NCBI GenBank assembly: GCA_934454635.1
Contig: CAKSFR010000001.1
Coordinates: forward strand, 62,001 to 126,000
Length of the DNA: 64,000 bases
Origin: an uncultured Ruminiclostridium sp.
GTDB lineage: Bacteria; Bacillota; Clostridia; Oscillospirales; Ruminococcaceae
Reading direction: 5' to 3'
The stretch's first letter is position 1; the number at the start of each line of letters is the position of its first letter. A program made the position numbers and the translations under genes. This document shows, piece by piece, positions 28,240 to 37,482 of this stretch. The notes under the pieces were generated by a model. The model searched no databases, was not told the DNA's origin, and saw only the letters and a list, made by a program, of their open reading frames with translations.

Positions 28240-28982
28240 TTTTTCGCGCTGAAGTTTATACAAGAAAACAGCTTTGCGAAACGCTTGAAAACTCATCGAT
28301 TGAATTGGTTTATTCGCCGCTGAGGTTGATTGAACCGGCATTGTCGCAATACAGCGACAGGGTAATTCTTGTTCCGCCCGTTTATCTTGCCGACTGCGAA
28401 AAAAAAGTCACTCAAAGACTTATTCAATTAAAAGAATCGGGTTTTAACAAGGCGCTTGCACATACGGTCGGACATATTGATATGCTGAAATCTCTTGGTT
28501 TTGAAATATACGGCGGGGTCAGACTGAATTGCACAAACAGCGATGCTGTTCATCTTTTGGCAGAATATGAACTGAAAGACGCAATAGTTTCTGAAGAACT
28601 TACCGCGCAGCGGCTGAATAAGCTTGAAAAGCCGATACAACTTGGCTTTGTTGCTTATGGCTTTTTGCCGCTTATGATAACAAGGCGCTGTCCGATAAAA
28701 AACGGAAAACCGTGCGGAACAGAATGTTGTCGAAAAAGTATCACAGACCGCAGCGGAAGAAGCCTTAATGTGATTTGCTCTGAAAATACCGTTGAAATTT
28801 TGAACAGCGATGTTCTTATGCTTAGTGATAAGCTTGAAAGATTTGCAAACATGGATTTTGCGGTTCTTAAATTCACAGTCGAAGATGATGTAAATCCGAT
28901 AATTAAAAAATACATTAATTGCCAAGCGTGTGAAATGCCGAATTTCACGCGCGGACTATATTTCAGAGGGGTAAATAAGTAA
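28236..28982 (+). CDS. Peptidase U32-related protein
   Basis: The 248-aa protein resembles the C-terminal half of U32 family proteins: a barrel-like pattern with GVRLNCTNS, then Cys residues in ITRRCPIKNGKPCGTECC and VICSEN, followed by DRSG. In related U32 proteins such Cys sets bind an Fe-S cluster. It is shorter than full U32 proteins of about 400 residues and may act alone or as part of an RNA- or quinone-modifying system. It lies between recN and dut, overlapping both by a few bases. Confidence 0.65.
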   Translation: MIFRAEVYTRKQLCETLENSSIELVYSPLRLIEPALSQYSDRVILVPPVYLADCEKKVTQRLIQLKESGFNKALAHTVGHIDMLKSLGFEIYGGVRLNCTNSDAVHLLAEYELKDAIVSEELTAQRLNKLEKPIQLGFVAYGFLPLMITRRCPIKNGKPCGTECCRKSITDRSGRSLNVICSENTVEILNSDVLMLSDKLERFANMDFAVLKFTVEDDVNPIIKKYINCQACEMPNFTRGLYFRGVNK

Positions 28983-29419
28983 TGTTCATAAATGTGAAAA
29001 AAGTGCACAAAAATGCACAGCTGCCTTTTCGCGCGACGCAAGGCAGCGCCGGAGCGGATTTATTCGCCTGTATTGACGCTGATGTCGTGGTATTGCCGCA
29101 GGAGCGTGTTCTTATTCCTACGGGCATTGCGATTGAACTTGACAGCCCTGAGGTCGGCGCATTTATTTTTCCACGCAGCTCACTTTCGACGAAATTCGGT
29201 ATTTCTCTCGCCAACTGCGTTGGTGTGATCGATAGCGATTACCGCGGAGAAATCAAAGTCCCCGTTATAAATCATTCTAATGAGCTGTACACAATTCATA
29301 ACGGCGAACGTATTGCGCAAATGGTTATTTTGCCTGTTGTTCTGCCGACTTTTACGGAAGCAGATGAATTGTCAGAAACAGAAAGAGCGGACGGTGGCTT
29401 CGGTTCGACAGGCAAATAG
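28982..29419 (+). CDS. dut: Deoxyuridine 5'-triphosphate nucleotidohydrolase
   Basis: The 145-aa trimeric dUTPase hydrolyses dUTP to dUMP and pyrophosphate. All five motifs can be seen: GSAGADLFA, FPRSSLSTKFG, GVIDSDYRGEI, GERIAQMVI and the C-terminal GGFGSTG. The start overlaps the previous stop. No promoter is seen in front, so it is likely the end of the recN run. Confidence 0.95.
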   Translation: MFINVKKVHKNAQLPFRATQGSAGADLFACIDADVVVLPQERVLIPTGIAIELDSPEVGAFIFPRSSLSTKFGISLANCVGVIDSDYRGEIKVPVINHSNELYTIHNGERIAQMVILPVVLPTFTEADELSETERADGGFGSTGK

Positions 29420-29471
29420 CAAACTGCACAAAATTACCGTCTAAAATTTTCAAATTTTTCGATTTAAACAG

Positions 29472-29500
29472 TTGTATGAGGTTTCATTTCGTGTTATAAT
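29472..29500 (+). promoter_or_regulatory. Promoter for mreBCD
   Basis: TTGTAT (29472-29477), 17-bp spacer, TATAAT (29495-29500), 38 bp before the mreB ATG. Confidence 0.75.
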
Positions 29501-29538
29501 AAGTGCTGAACAGTAATTCAGGGAAGGTTGGTAAGGAA

Positions 29539-30558
29539 ATGTTTACTAAAGACATCGGAATTGACTTGGGGACTGCAAACACCCTTGTATATATGAGAGG
29601 CAAAGGCATAATTATCCGCGAACCCAGCGTTGTTGCGGTTGATGTTAAGTATGAACGTGTCCGCTATGTTGGACAGGAGGCAAAAGATGTTATCGGTCGT
29701 ACTCCCGGTTCAATAGTTGCGGTTCGTCCGCTCAAGGATGGTGTTATCGCTGATTTCGACATGACTACAAGTATGCTTCAGGAATTTATCTCAAAAGCGA
29801 CAAAAGGCAGAAAATTCCTGAAAAAACGTGTTATAATCTGTATTCCGTCGGGTGTTACGGCAGTTGAAAGGCGCGCCGTGAAGGAAGCTACACAGAGTGC
29901 GGGCGCAAAGCGGGTGTCGATTATTGAAGAACCTATGGCTGCTGCAATCGGAGCGGGACTCCCGGTTGCCGAGCCTACCGGAAGCATGATAGTTGACATC
30001 GGAGGCGGAACAAGCGAGGTCGCTGTAATTTCGCTCGGGGGCATTGTAACGTCAAAATCTGTGCGCGTTGCGGGCGATGAATTTGATAATTCAATTATAA
30101 ATTATATAAAAAAGAAATATAATCTCCTTATCGGTGAAAGAACGGCGGAAAATATCAAAATCGCCATAGGCTCGGCTTTCCCTTATGCCGAAAAAGAAGA
30201 GGAAATGGAAATCAAGGGGCGTAATCTGCTGAACGGTTTGCCTGAAAACATTACAATCACAAGCACAGAGATTCGCGAAGCTCTCGCTGAACCGCTCAGC
30301 CATGTAATTGAAGCGATAAAGATAACTCTCGAAAAGACGCCTCCTGAGCTTGCCGCAGACATTATCGATCAGGGCATTATGCTTGCCGGCGGCGGTGCGC
30401 TTCTGAAAGGGCTAGATAAACTTATCAACAAGGAAACGGGAATGCCGGTGAAAATTGCCGAGCGTCCGCTTGACTGCGTTGCAGACGGCACCGGAAAGGT
30501 TCTTGAGAACATCGATAAGCTTGTTGATGTGTTGAGCGACGACGATTCAAAATATTGA
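29539..30558 (+). CDS. mreB: Rod shape-determining protein MreB
   Basis: The 339-aa actin homologue has [40 protein letters not shown] and [13 protein letters not shown]. It forms membrane filaments that steer the elongation machinery. I start it at the ATG at 29539 (AAGGAA before it); an upstream in-frame TTG has no support. mreC, mreD and a class B PBP follow, so this is the main MreB, while the 10-kb gene is the paralogue. Confidence 0.94.
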   Translation: MFTKDIGIDLGTANTLVYMRGKGIIIREPSVVAVDVKYERVRYVGQEAKDVIGRTPGSIVAVRPLKDGVIADFDMTTSMLQEFISKATKGRKFLKKRVIICIPSGVTAVERRAVKEATQSAGAKRVSIIEEPMAAAIGAGLPVAEPTGSMIVDIGGGTSEVAVISLGGIVTSKSVRVAGDEFDNSIINYIKKKYNLLIGERTAENIKIAIGSAFPYAEKEEEMEIKGRNLLNGLPENITITSTEIREALAEPLSHVIEAIKITLEKTPPELAADIIDQGIMLAGGGALLKGLDKLINKETGMPVKIAERPLDCVADGTGKVLENIDKLVDVLSDDDSKY

Positions 30559-30564
30559 GAAATG

Positions 30565-30606
30565 AAAAGCGTTTTTGATTCGTTCAATAACGCTTTTGCT
30601 TTTTTG
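30565..30606 (+). terminator. Terminator or attenuator between mreB and mreC
   Basis: Stem AAAAGCGTT / AACGCTTTT with a 15-nt loop, followed by GCTTTTTT. Partial termination here would make mreB mRNA more abundant than mreCD, as is common. Confidence 0.65.
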
Positions 30607-30635
30607 GGGCAAAATTCACGCCTCAACGGAGGAAT

Positions 30636-31481
30636 ATGAAAGATTTTTTTCACAGTCTGAAATTTAAAATAATACTCTGTTTGCTTGCGCTTGTGCTTGG
30701 CTTTATGATTTATGCGGCAATTTCGGGTGGAAATGTAATTTTTCCGAAAAGCATTCTTGAAACCGCCGCGCAGCCGTTTGTTGCTGCGGCAACTGCTGTT
30801 TCGGATTGGACAGAGCGTACGCTGGACGCTTTTCTGAATGCGGAAAAATATCGCGAGGAAAACGTAATGCTGAGAGAAAAGCTAACAGAAATGTATTCGC
30901 AGATAATAGACAAAAACAAAACCGATGAGGAAAATGAGCAGCTTCGTGAAATGCTTGAAATCGCAAAAGAAAACGATGACTATGAATGGTCTGCGCCGTG
31001 CACTGTAATTGCGAGAAACGCCAACGATATTTTCGGCGGATTTACAATTGACAAGGGAAGCAGCGACGGAATTGAGCTTTACGATCCTGTGTTGACTGAA
31101 ATCGGGCTTGTCGGGTATATAACGGAGCTTTCACCTCACTATGCCGTGGTTACAACCGTTCTTTCCCCGGAAATAAAAATCGGTGTTATTACTGCGGAAA
31201 AAAATGTTGTCGGGATAATCGAAAACGACATTCTGTACTCATCTGACGGATATTGCCTTATGAGTTATGTAAATAAAGAAAGCGATATTTCCGCAGGCGA
31301 TGTCGCAATTACTTCGGGTGGAACTGTTTTTCCGTCGGGAATTTTTGTCGGGACTGTTGAATCTGTCTATTCCGATCAGAACGGTTTGACGTTGCACGCA
31401 GTGATTAAACCGGCAGAAAATGTATTTAACGTGACAAATGTATTTGTTGTCACTGATTTTGAGGGGCAGGAAACCGGCTGA
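30636..31481 (+). CDS. mreC: Rod shape-determining protein MreC
   Basis: The 281-aa protein has one N-terminal membrane helix (about 7-27), a coiled coil with repeated REENVMLREKL-type heptads at about 70-110, and a beta-rich extracellular domain with VIARNANDIFGGFTIDKGSSDGI and GDVAITSGGTVFPSGI. It links MreB/MreD to the PBPs outside the membrane. Its stop overlaps the mreD start. Confidence 0.92.
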   Translation: MKDFFHSLKFKIILCLLALVLGFMIYAAISGGNVIFPKSILETAAQPFVAAATAVSDWTERTLDAFLNAEKYREENVMLREKLTEMYSQIIDKNKTDEENEQLREMLEIAKENDDYEWSAPCTVIARNANDIFGGFTIDKGSSDGIELYDPVLTEIGLVGYITELSPHYAVVTTVLSPEIKIGVITAEKNVVGIIENDILYSSDGYCLMSYVNKESDISAGDVAITSGGTVFPSGIFVGTVESVYSDQNGLTLHAVIKPAENVFNVTNVFVVTDFEGQETG

Positions 31482-32080
31482 TGAAATATCGAATCTTAGG
31501 AAAAAATGTAAAAACAAGACGTGAACAGAAAATGCTGGTTATAAAATGGTTACTGTATGTTCTGTGTCTTTTGGCGTTTTATACCGTAATGCGCTGCGGA
31601 ATTTTCAGAGCGTGGCAGCCCGTTCTGCTGATTCCGCTTGCCGTTGCTGCGGCAATGCACGAAAGTGAACTTCCGGCGTGCATTTTTGCAGTGTTCTGCG
31701 GGCTTTACATTGATATTTCCTATCGCTTTTTATTCGGGTTCAGCGCGTTTTGGTTGCTTATAGTGTGTCTTGCGGTATCGCTGCTTGAACATAATCTTAT
31801 ACGAATAAATCTTTTGAATTTTTTGTGGACTTGTGCTACGGCGGTAATACTTGAATTTTTCATGGCTTACTTATTCAATACGGTTATATGGGATTATCCG
31901 AATTATGAAATTGTTTTTATAAAATCGATTCTTCCGACAATGATTTCAACTGTAATCGTTTCGCCCTTGGTTTATTTTCTTGTGCGGGTGATCAATGCGA
32001 AGTTCGGAAAGACAACCGAGCTGAATAGATATGAACCCGCCGAAAATGAGGAAGAAGATTCAGCGGCAAAGAGAGATTGA
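31481..32080 (+). CDS. mreD: Rod shape-determining protein MreD
   Basis: The 199-aa protein has five to six membrane helices and an acidic cytoplasmic tail. It sits directly between mreC and the PBP2 gene, which fits MreD. The ATG overlaps the mreC stop. An internal ATG near 31531 is a possible alternative start, since the first 17 residues are basic and not hydrophobic. Confidence 0.82.
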   Translation: MKYRILGKNVKTRREQKMLVIKWLLYVLCLLAFYTVMRCGIFRAWQPVLLIPLAVAAAMHESELPACIFAVFCGLYIDISYRFLFGFSAFWLLIVCLAVSLLEHNLIRINLLNFLWTCATAVILEFFMAYLFNTVIWDYPNYEIVFIKSILPTMISTVIVSPLVYFLVRVINAKFGKTTELNRYEPAENEEEDSAAKRD

Positions 32081-32094
32081 ACGGAGGCAAAACC

Positions 32095-34155
32095 ATGTCA
32101 AGAATTTCAAGGCTTATCAGGACGATCGTTTTACTTATTCTTGTTTTTGTTATGCTGTTTCTTTGCATTCTACGCCTGATGAAGCTTCAGATCGTTGACG
32201 GTGCAGAATATCTTGCCATGACTGAAACGAGCTATACCGTTTCTCAAGAAATAATTGCAACACGAGGACAGATATTTGACTCAAATCATAAGATCCTTAC
32301 TACAAATAAAACAGTTTACCGTGTTATCATACAAAAATCGTTTATTACTGCCGGAACCGAAAACGATATCATTTGCGAAACTGTAAAAATTCTCAATAAA
32401 AATGATGAAAAATGGAACGACTCCATACCTGTGTCTGCAACAGAGCCTTACTCATTTACCGAAAAAGAGTCTGTAATCGACGCTTTTAAGGAACGCATAC
32501 GCGTAAATCTTGACGCGACCGCCGAAAACTGCGTAAACGCATTGATAAAAAAATACGATATCGACTGCGAAAAGTTCAGCAATCTTGAGCAGCGCATAAT
32601 TGCAGGAGTTCGGTATGAAATGGAGCTGAAAGATTTTTCTTATGAGAATTATTTCGTTTTGGCCAATGATGTGAAAATTGAAACGGTCACTGCATTGAAG
32701 GAATCCGGTTTTCGTCTTAATGGAATCGATATTATTGAGCTTTCTGACAGGTTTTATGCAGAAGATGAGATTGCGCCGCACGTTCTCGGCACGGTAGGCG
32801 CTATTTCTCGTGACGAGTACTCTGCGTTGAAAGCAGACGGCTACGGATATAATGACACTATTGGAAAATACGGCGTGGAACTTGCAATGGAAAGCGTTCT
32901 GCGCGGCGAAAACGGTGAACGCACCATTTCACGCGATTCAAACGGCCGTGCGATAGCTGATAATATCACAAAAGAAGTCGTCGCGGGAGAAAGCGTCGTT
33001 CTTACGATTGATTCGGATTTTCAGAAAGACCTTCAGAATATTCTTGCAAATCATATTAATTGGCTGAATAATTCCGCTGACCGCGGAAATGACTGCGACG
33101 CCGGCGCCGTTGTCGTTCTGAATGCCAAAACAGGCGCAGTTATCGGGATGGCAAGTTATCCGACGTATAATCTGACTGAGTCTGTTGAAAATTACAGCGC
33201 AGTTCTTAACAGAGCGGGCAATCCTATGTACAACCGCTGCATAAACGGGTTATATCGTCCCGGTTCGGCATTTAAAACTATTACTGCGTCAGACGGACTT
33301 ATAAATGGGCTTATCGACCGTAATACAAAAGGCACTTGTACAGGCGTTTACACTTTTTATTCCGCGTCCGATTACCGTCCGAAATGCACAGGCTATCATC
33401 TCGGCTACAATGTTGTGGACTGCCTAAAATGGTCGTGCAACATCTTTTTCTATGATTTGGGCAGACGGCTCGGAATTGACGAGCTTTCATTATTTGCCGC
33501 TAAGTTCGGATACGGAAAAAATCTCGGTCTTGAAATCGGAGGACTTTCGGGTCAGATGTCCAGTCCCGAACTTTACGAAAAGCTCCGTGGTGAACCGTGG
33601 ACAGACGGAAATACGCTTCAGGCGGCGATAGGGCAAATGGATACGCTTGTAACCCCGCTTCACCTTGCTGTTCAGGCGCTTACGCTCGCTAACGACGGCG
33701 TAAGAATGAAGCCATATCTTATAGATTCCGTGTGGAATTATGACTGCACCGAGATGATTTATCAGAATAAGCCTCAGATTGTCGAAACTATTGAAAATAA
33801 AAATGAAGCGTTTCAGATAGTGCGCGAGGGAATGATTGCTGTTTCAACTCTCGTGAACTGGCCGACAAGCTCCTCGCTTTGGAATTTTGATTATCTTCCG
33901 TATAATGTTGCGATAAAAACAGGTACGGCGGAAACCGGAGATGGTTATTATACCTCTACGGTAATGGGATATTATCCCGCCGAAAACCCCGAAATTGCTT
34001 TCGGAATCATACTTGAAAAGGGCGAATATTCCCGCTATATGGTGCGTAATGTTATTGACGCGTACTTTTATAAATATGAACCCGATATGAACGAAGAAGG
34101 AATTGTTGTAAATCCGTGGAAACGCTGGGAACGTAACTCATTTGCCACTAATTGA
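32095..34155 (+). CDS. mrdA: Class B penicillin-binding protein 2 (peptidoglycan transpeptidase)
   Basis: The 686-aa protein has an N-terminal anchor helix (about 9-28), a dimerisation region with ATRGQIFDSN, and a transpeptidase domain with GSAFKT (active-site Ser near 390), SCN (near 446) and KTGTAE (near 607). It cross-links peptidoglycan during elongation together with MreCD and RodA. I start it at the ATG at 32095 behind CGGAGG; an in-frame codon at 32077 overlaps mreD. Division-type PBPs are possible, but the mreBCD context points to elongation. Confidence 0.9.
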   Translation: MSRISRLIRTIVLLILVFVMLFLCILRLMKLQIVDGAEYLAMTETSYTVSQEIIATRGQIFDSNHKILTTNKTVYRVIIQKSFITAGTENDIICETVKILNKNDEKWNDSIPVSATEPYSFTEKESVIDAFKERIRVNLDATAENCVNALIKKYDIDCEKFSNLEQRIIAGVRYEMELKDFSYENYFVLANDVKIETVTALKESGFRLNGIDIIELSDRFYAEDEIAPHVLGTVGAISRDEYSALKADGYGYNDTIGKYGVELAMESVLRGENGERTISRDSNGRAIADNITKEVVAGESVVLTIDSDFQKDLQNILANHINWLNNSADRGNDCDAGAVVVLNAKTGAVIGMASYPTYNLTESVENYSAVLNRAGNPMYNRCINGLYRPGSAFKTITASDGLINGLIDRNTKGTCTGVYTFYSASDYRPKCTGYHLGYNVVDCLKWSCNIFFYDLGRRLGIDELSLFAAKFGYGKNLGLEIGGLSGQMSSPELYEKLRGEPWTDGNTLQAAIGQMDTLVTPLHLAVQALTLANDGVRMKPYLIDSVWNYDCTEMIYQNKPQIVETIENKNEAFQIVREGMIAVSTLVNWPTSSSLWNFDYLPYNVAIKTGTAETGDGYYTSTVMGYYPAENPEIAFGIILEKGEYSRYMVRNVIDAYFYKYEPDMNEEGIVVNPWKRWERNSFATN

Positions 34156-34293
34156 TGGTAATATTTCACATAAAATTCGCCAAAATCATGTTGTTTTGCA
34201 CAAATTTTTATATAATTGAAAAAAAAGCTTTAAAAATGTAAAAAAATATGCTATTATATAATATGGTAATCAGAAAGATATGGAGGTAATCCT

Positions 34294-35031
34294 ATGGCTC
34301 AAATTATTGCTGTTACTGCCGGAAAAGGCGGAACCGGTAAGTCTACAACTTCCGCAAACATTGCTTCTTGCCTTGCTTATCACGGAAAAAAGACTCTGGT
34401 AGTAGAGCTTGACTTCGGCTTGCGCTGTCTTGACATTATGCTAGGCATAAAGGATAAGGTTAAGCATGATATAGGCGAATATCTTGAAGGAAAAATCGAT
34501 ATAATGACTGCGACGACAAAGGTTGAGCGCAGTGAAAATCTTTCGCTTGTATGTGCAACAAGAAATCCTTTCATGGATATCAATCCCGAAAAAATTATCG
34601 GAGTCTGCAATGAAATGCGTGAATACTTCGATTATATTATAATTGATACCGCGGGCGTTGGCAGTTCTGTGTTCAGCGTTATAAAAGCTGCCGATTTGAT
34701 ACTTATGGTTACAACCCCCGATACTGTCTGTGTGCGTGACGGTGCAATTCTTTCCGATTTTCTCTATGTAAAGAGCAGCATTAATCAGAAGCTGATTATA
34801 AACAAAGTTCCCGTGCGCTTTAAGGATGAAGAAATTCTTGAGGATCTTGATGTTGTAATGGATACTGTTGGTATTCCGCTTATCGGCGTAGTTCCCGAAG
34901 ACAATGATATAAGAATCTGCGGAGCAAAGGGTATGCCGCTCCCGAAATCCAGCGCAGGATTTAAGGCGTATGATTCTATTTGCCGCAGAATCCTTGGCGA
35001 AGATGTTCCTTTATCCATAAACATTAACTAA
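34294..35031 (+). CDS. minD: MinD-like ParA-family ATPase
   Basis: The 245-aa protein has the deviant Walker [11 protein letters not shown] (about 10-19), then [16 protein letters not shown] and [11 protein letters not shown], as in MinD. It lies after mreBCD-PBP2, where minC-minD sit in many Firmicutes, yet no minC or minE is in the window. The C-terminal [11 protein letters not shown] stretch could form the short membrane-binding helix but is less amphipathic than usual. TATGGAGG precedes the ATG. It may place the septum or act as a more general ParA-type positioning ATPase. Confidence 0.78.
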   Translation: MAQIIAVTAGKGGTGKSTTSANIASCLAYHGKKTLVVELDFGLRCLDIMLGIKDKVKHDIGEYLEGKIDIMTATTKVERSENLSLVCATRNPFMDINPEKIIGVCNEMREYFDYIIIDTAGVGSSVFSVIKAADLILMVTTPDTVCVRDGAILSDFLYVKSSINQKLIINKVPVRFKDEEILEDLDVVMDTVGIPLIGVVPEDNDIRICGAKGMPLPKSSAGFKAYDSICRRILGEDVPLSININ

Positions 35032-35056
35032 AATAAAGATTAAGGAAGGTGTTAAA

Positions 35057-35455
35057 ATGAACATTGCGTTGATTGCTCACGACTCGAAAAAAGAACTGAT
35101 GGTTCAGTTCTGCATTGCATACTGCGGAATTTTAAGCAGACATAACTTGTGCGCTACCGGAACAACCGGAAAGCTGGTTGCGGAAGCGACGGGGCTTCAT
35201 ATCCAGCGTTATCTCAGCGGTGCTCAGGGCGGCGACCAGCAAATCGCGGCAAGAATTTCCTGCAATGAAATAGACGTTCTGTTCTTCTTCCGCGACCCGC
35301 TTAACGCAAAGGCTCACGAACCTAATGAAATGACGCTTTTACGTTTAAGCGACGTTCATAATATTCCTGTCGCTACCAATATTGCTACGGGCGAAGCGCT
35401 TATTCACGCGCTTGAACGTGGCGACCTTGACTGGCGTAACATTTTACGAGTTTAA
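35057..35455 (+). CDS. mgsA: Methylglyoxal synthase
   Basis: The 132-aa protein converts dihydroxyacetone phosphate to methylglyoxal and phosphate. Visible are [10 protein letters not shown] at the N-terminus, ATGTTG in the phosphate loop, [11 protein letters not shown] and [15 protein letters not shown] with the catalytic Asp and His. AAGGAAGGTG precedes the ATG. It follows the minD-like gene by 25 nt and a terminator closes the run. Confidence 0.94.
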   Translation: MNIALIAHDSKKELMVQFCIAYCGILSRHNLCATGTTGKLVAEATGLHIQRYLSGAQGGDQQIAARISCNEIDVLFFFRDPLNAKAHEPNEMTLLRLSDVHNIPVATNIATGEALIHALERGDLDWRNILRV

Positions 35456-35467
35456 TCAAAACAGCGA

Positions 35468-35508
35468 AACAGCCTGTGAAGTCCGTAATCTTCTCAGGCT
35501 GTTTTTTT
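35468..35508 (+). terminator. Terminator after mgsA
   Basis: Stem AACAGCCTG / CAGGCTGTT followed by a run of T residues. It closes the mre-PBP2-minD-mgsA run before the convergent minus-strand genes. Confidence 0.85.
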
Positions 35509-35514
35509 ATGTTC

Positions 35515-36000
35515 TTAATTTTTGATTTCGTTTATTCTTAGATCAACCATATACTTTAAAAATTGCAAATCAGAACTTGAAGGGTTGTCAATTCTGAAAG
35601 TGCAGCCGCAAACATCTGAAAAATCTCTTCCGAATATCATCTTTCTTCTGCCGCCGCTGCATGAACCGCAGCGACCGCAACGGCATATATACTTCCAAGC
35701 ACTTTCTTTTAAATTATCTTCAATTTCAGGAGCATTTAAACATCTTGAACTCAGGTCGTCAGACCAGACAGTCCAATGGTTGTTAGCTTCATCGGGATCT
35801 TTTATCGCTATAAAGCAAACACACTTGTCATTGAATTTAACCCAATAATAAATTTTATTTTTCCAAAAGTCGCTGTTATCTTTGTAAAAAGTCATGCCGT
35901 TATCTTCCAAAAAAGAGACAAAATCCAACGCAGTTTGCTGTTCGTTTAGAGTTAAATTTTCATGAATATAATCTTTTACGCTTTTATTCATTTTACTCAC
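35515..36000 (-). CDS. Cys-rich hypothetical protein
   Basis: The 161-aa soluble protein has a mixed alpha/beta N-terminal part with many aromatic residues (WVKFND, WTVWSDDL) and a Cys cluster CRCGRCGSC near residues 107-115 plus CGC near 131, spaced like a metal site. Its C-terminus ends in a helix. The layout recalls uncharacterised clostridial proteins of similar length, but I do not recognise a named family. It overlaps the membrane protein gene upstream by 4 nt and so is in one operon with it. Confidence 0.6.
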   Translation of the reverse strand: MSKMNKSVKDYIHENLTLNEQQTALDFVSFLEDNGMTFYKDNSDFWKNKIYYWVKFNDKCVCFIAIKDPDEANNHWTVWSDDLSSRCLNAPEIEDNLKESAWKYICRCGRCGSCSGGRRKMIFGRDFSDVCGCTFRIDNPSSSDLQFLKYMVDLRINEIKN

Positions 36001-36551
36001 TTTATGATTCTGGCAATTCTGGACTTGATAAATTTCACATAAATTTCGCGCATATATCCAAGAAAAAAATCATACAGCAGAAATGCAATATTCCCTGTAC
36101 CCCAGAGGACATAAACTGCATAAGTTCCGAAATCTTCGAGACCTTCGAGCATCTCCTCAGCAGAGAGAAAAACACATAAAATCTGATATGTTATGACTAT
36201 TGCCGCGTTGAAAATTCCAAGCTTAATAAGAAACCGCACAATTTTATTTTTTATCTTATCGAGGCAGAAACGCAGGGTAGGGTAGTAGCCGAAAAATGAC
36301 AGAAAGAAAAAGTCGGCTTCGATTTCGGGAATCAGCATAAATGACAGTAAAGCAACTGCCACATACGATAAAAAAGCCCATTTTTTCCCAATTTGTTCGC
36401 TTATGACCCAGATGAATATTCCTGCAACCGCCGGCATTGCATAGGCGAACGACGGCACAAGCGAAATAAACATTACCATTACGCTGAGGGCTGAAACAAT
36501 TCCGCAAAAAGCAATATTAAAAGTAACTCGGGAAGATGTTTTTTTTGGCAT
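35997..36551 (-). CDS. Hypothetical membrane protein, five to six helices
   Basis: The 184-aa protein has hydrophobic segments at about 12-34, 36-50, 56-74, 108-132 and 145-165 and a short basic tail. The shape and size recall ECF-type substrate-binding subunits, but no diagnostic motif is visible. GGAGGAGATATGCC covers the start. It is transcribed with the Cys-rich gene downstream and 11 nt after tyrA. Confidence 0.6.
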   Translation of the reverse strand: MPKKTSSRVTFNIAFCGIVSALSVMVMFISLVPSFAYAMPAVAGIFIWVISEQIGKKWAFLSYVAVALLSFMLIPEIEADFFFLSFFGYYPTLRFCLDKIKNKIVRFLIKLGIFNAAIVITYQILCVFLSAEEMLEGLEDFGTYAVYVLWGTGNIAFLLYDFFLGYMREIYVKFIKSRIARIIK

Positions 36552-36562
36552 ATCTCCTCCGC

Positions 36563-37420
36563 TTATGATTTGCTGTACAGCAGAAGGCTTTTTTCTTTTA
36601 ATTCACGTCCATCGCGAAGTATCTTGATAAGGCGTTCACGGTCTGAATCGCGTATTGCGTCACGATATTCAGTGATGCAGTCCAAAATGCAGTTTATCTC
36701 GTTGAGCAGAGCGGTTTTGTTGCACAAAAACAGTTCCGACCACATATATTCGTTGAGTTTTGCAACACGCGTCAAATCCTGGAAGCTGCCCGCAGAAAAT
36801 CCGTCAAAATTAAGCATTGTCGGACTTTTTACATAGGCGTTAGATACAACGTGCGCAAGCTGAGATGTGTAAGCTATTACCTCGTCGTGTTTCTTAGGCG
36901 TGGAAACAACAGCTTTTCCAAACCCCAGACTGCTTGCAAGCGTCTGAAGCAGATCAACGGCAATCTGCGGGGTATTTTCGGTAGGCGTAATGATGAAGCT
37001 TGCACCGTCGTAGAGATTATCGGTCGAATAATCAAAACCTGAAAATTCACGGCCTGCCATGGGGTGTGTTCCGACAAAAATAACCTCGCGTTCCGCAAGT
37101 ACGTCTGTACATTCGTTTACAACGTATTCTTTTACGCCGCAGGAATCGATAACAATGCTTCCTTTCTTAAATTTATCAGCGTTGGATTTAACGAAATCAA
37201 CGATTGCTTCCGGATAAAGACAGATTATAGTAAGATTGGCCTCGCCAAGTCGTTCCGGAGTTATTTCTTCGTCTATTGCGCCGACTTCAACAGCTTTTTT
37301 TATTGTATCTTCGTTTGTATCAATTCCCATAATATGGTGAAAAGTGTGCTTTTTTAATGCTTTGCAAAAAGAACCGCCTATAAGACCGAGTCCGACAACA
37401 GCAATATTCATTTTGTTCAA
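36563..37420 (-). CDS. tyrA: Prephenate dehydrogenase
   Basis: The 285-aa protein has the NAD-binding motif VGLGLIGGS at residues 8-16, VGTHPMAGREFSGF, and the helical C-terminal dimer domain with FDGFSAGSFQDLTRVA. It oxidises prephenate to 4-hydroxyphenylpyruvate for tyrosine. No ACT domain follows, so feedback control by tyrosine through such a domain is not expected. It lies far from the aroB-A-C cluster of this window. Confidence 0.92.
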   Translation of the reverse strand: MNKMNIAVVGLGLIGGSFCKALKKHTFHHIMGIDTNEDTIKKAVEVGAIDEEITPERLGEANLTIICLYPEAIVDFVKSNADKFKKGSIVIDSCGVKEYVVNECTDVLAEREVIFVGTHPMAGREFSGFDYSTDNLYDGASFIITPTENTPQIAVDLLQTLASSLGFGKAVVSTPKKHDEVIAYTSQLAHVVSNAYVKSPTMLNFDGFSAGSFQDLTRVAKLNEYMWSELFLCNKTALLNEINCILDCITEYRDAIRDSDRERLIKILRDGRELKEKSLLLYSKS

Positions 37421-37482
37421 TCCTTTCAGTGGTGTATCACGTTAAATTACAATAATTATTATAGTACATACAGAAAAGAAAA

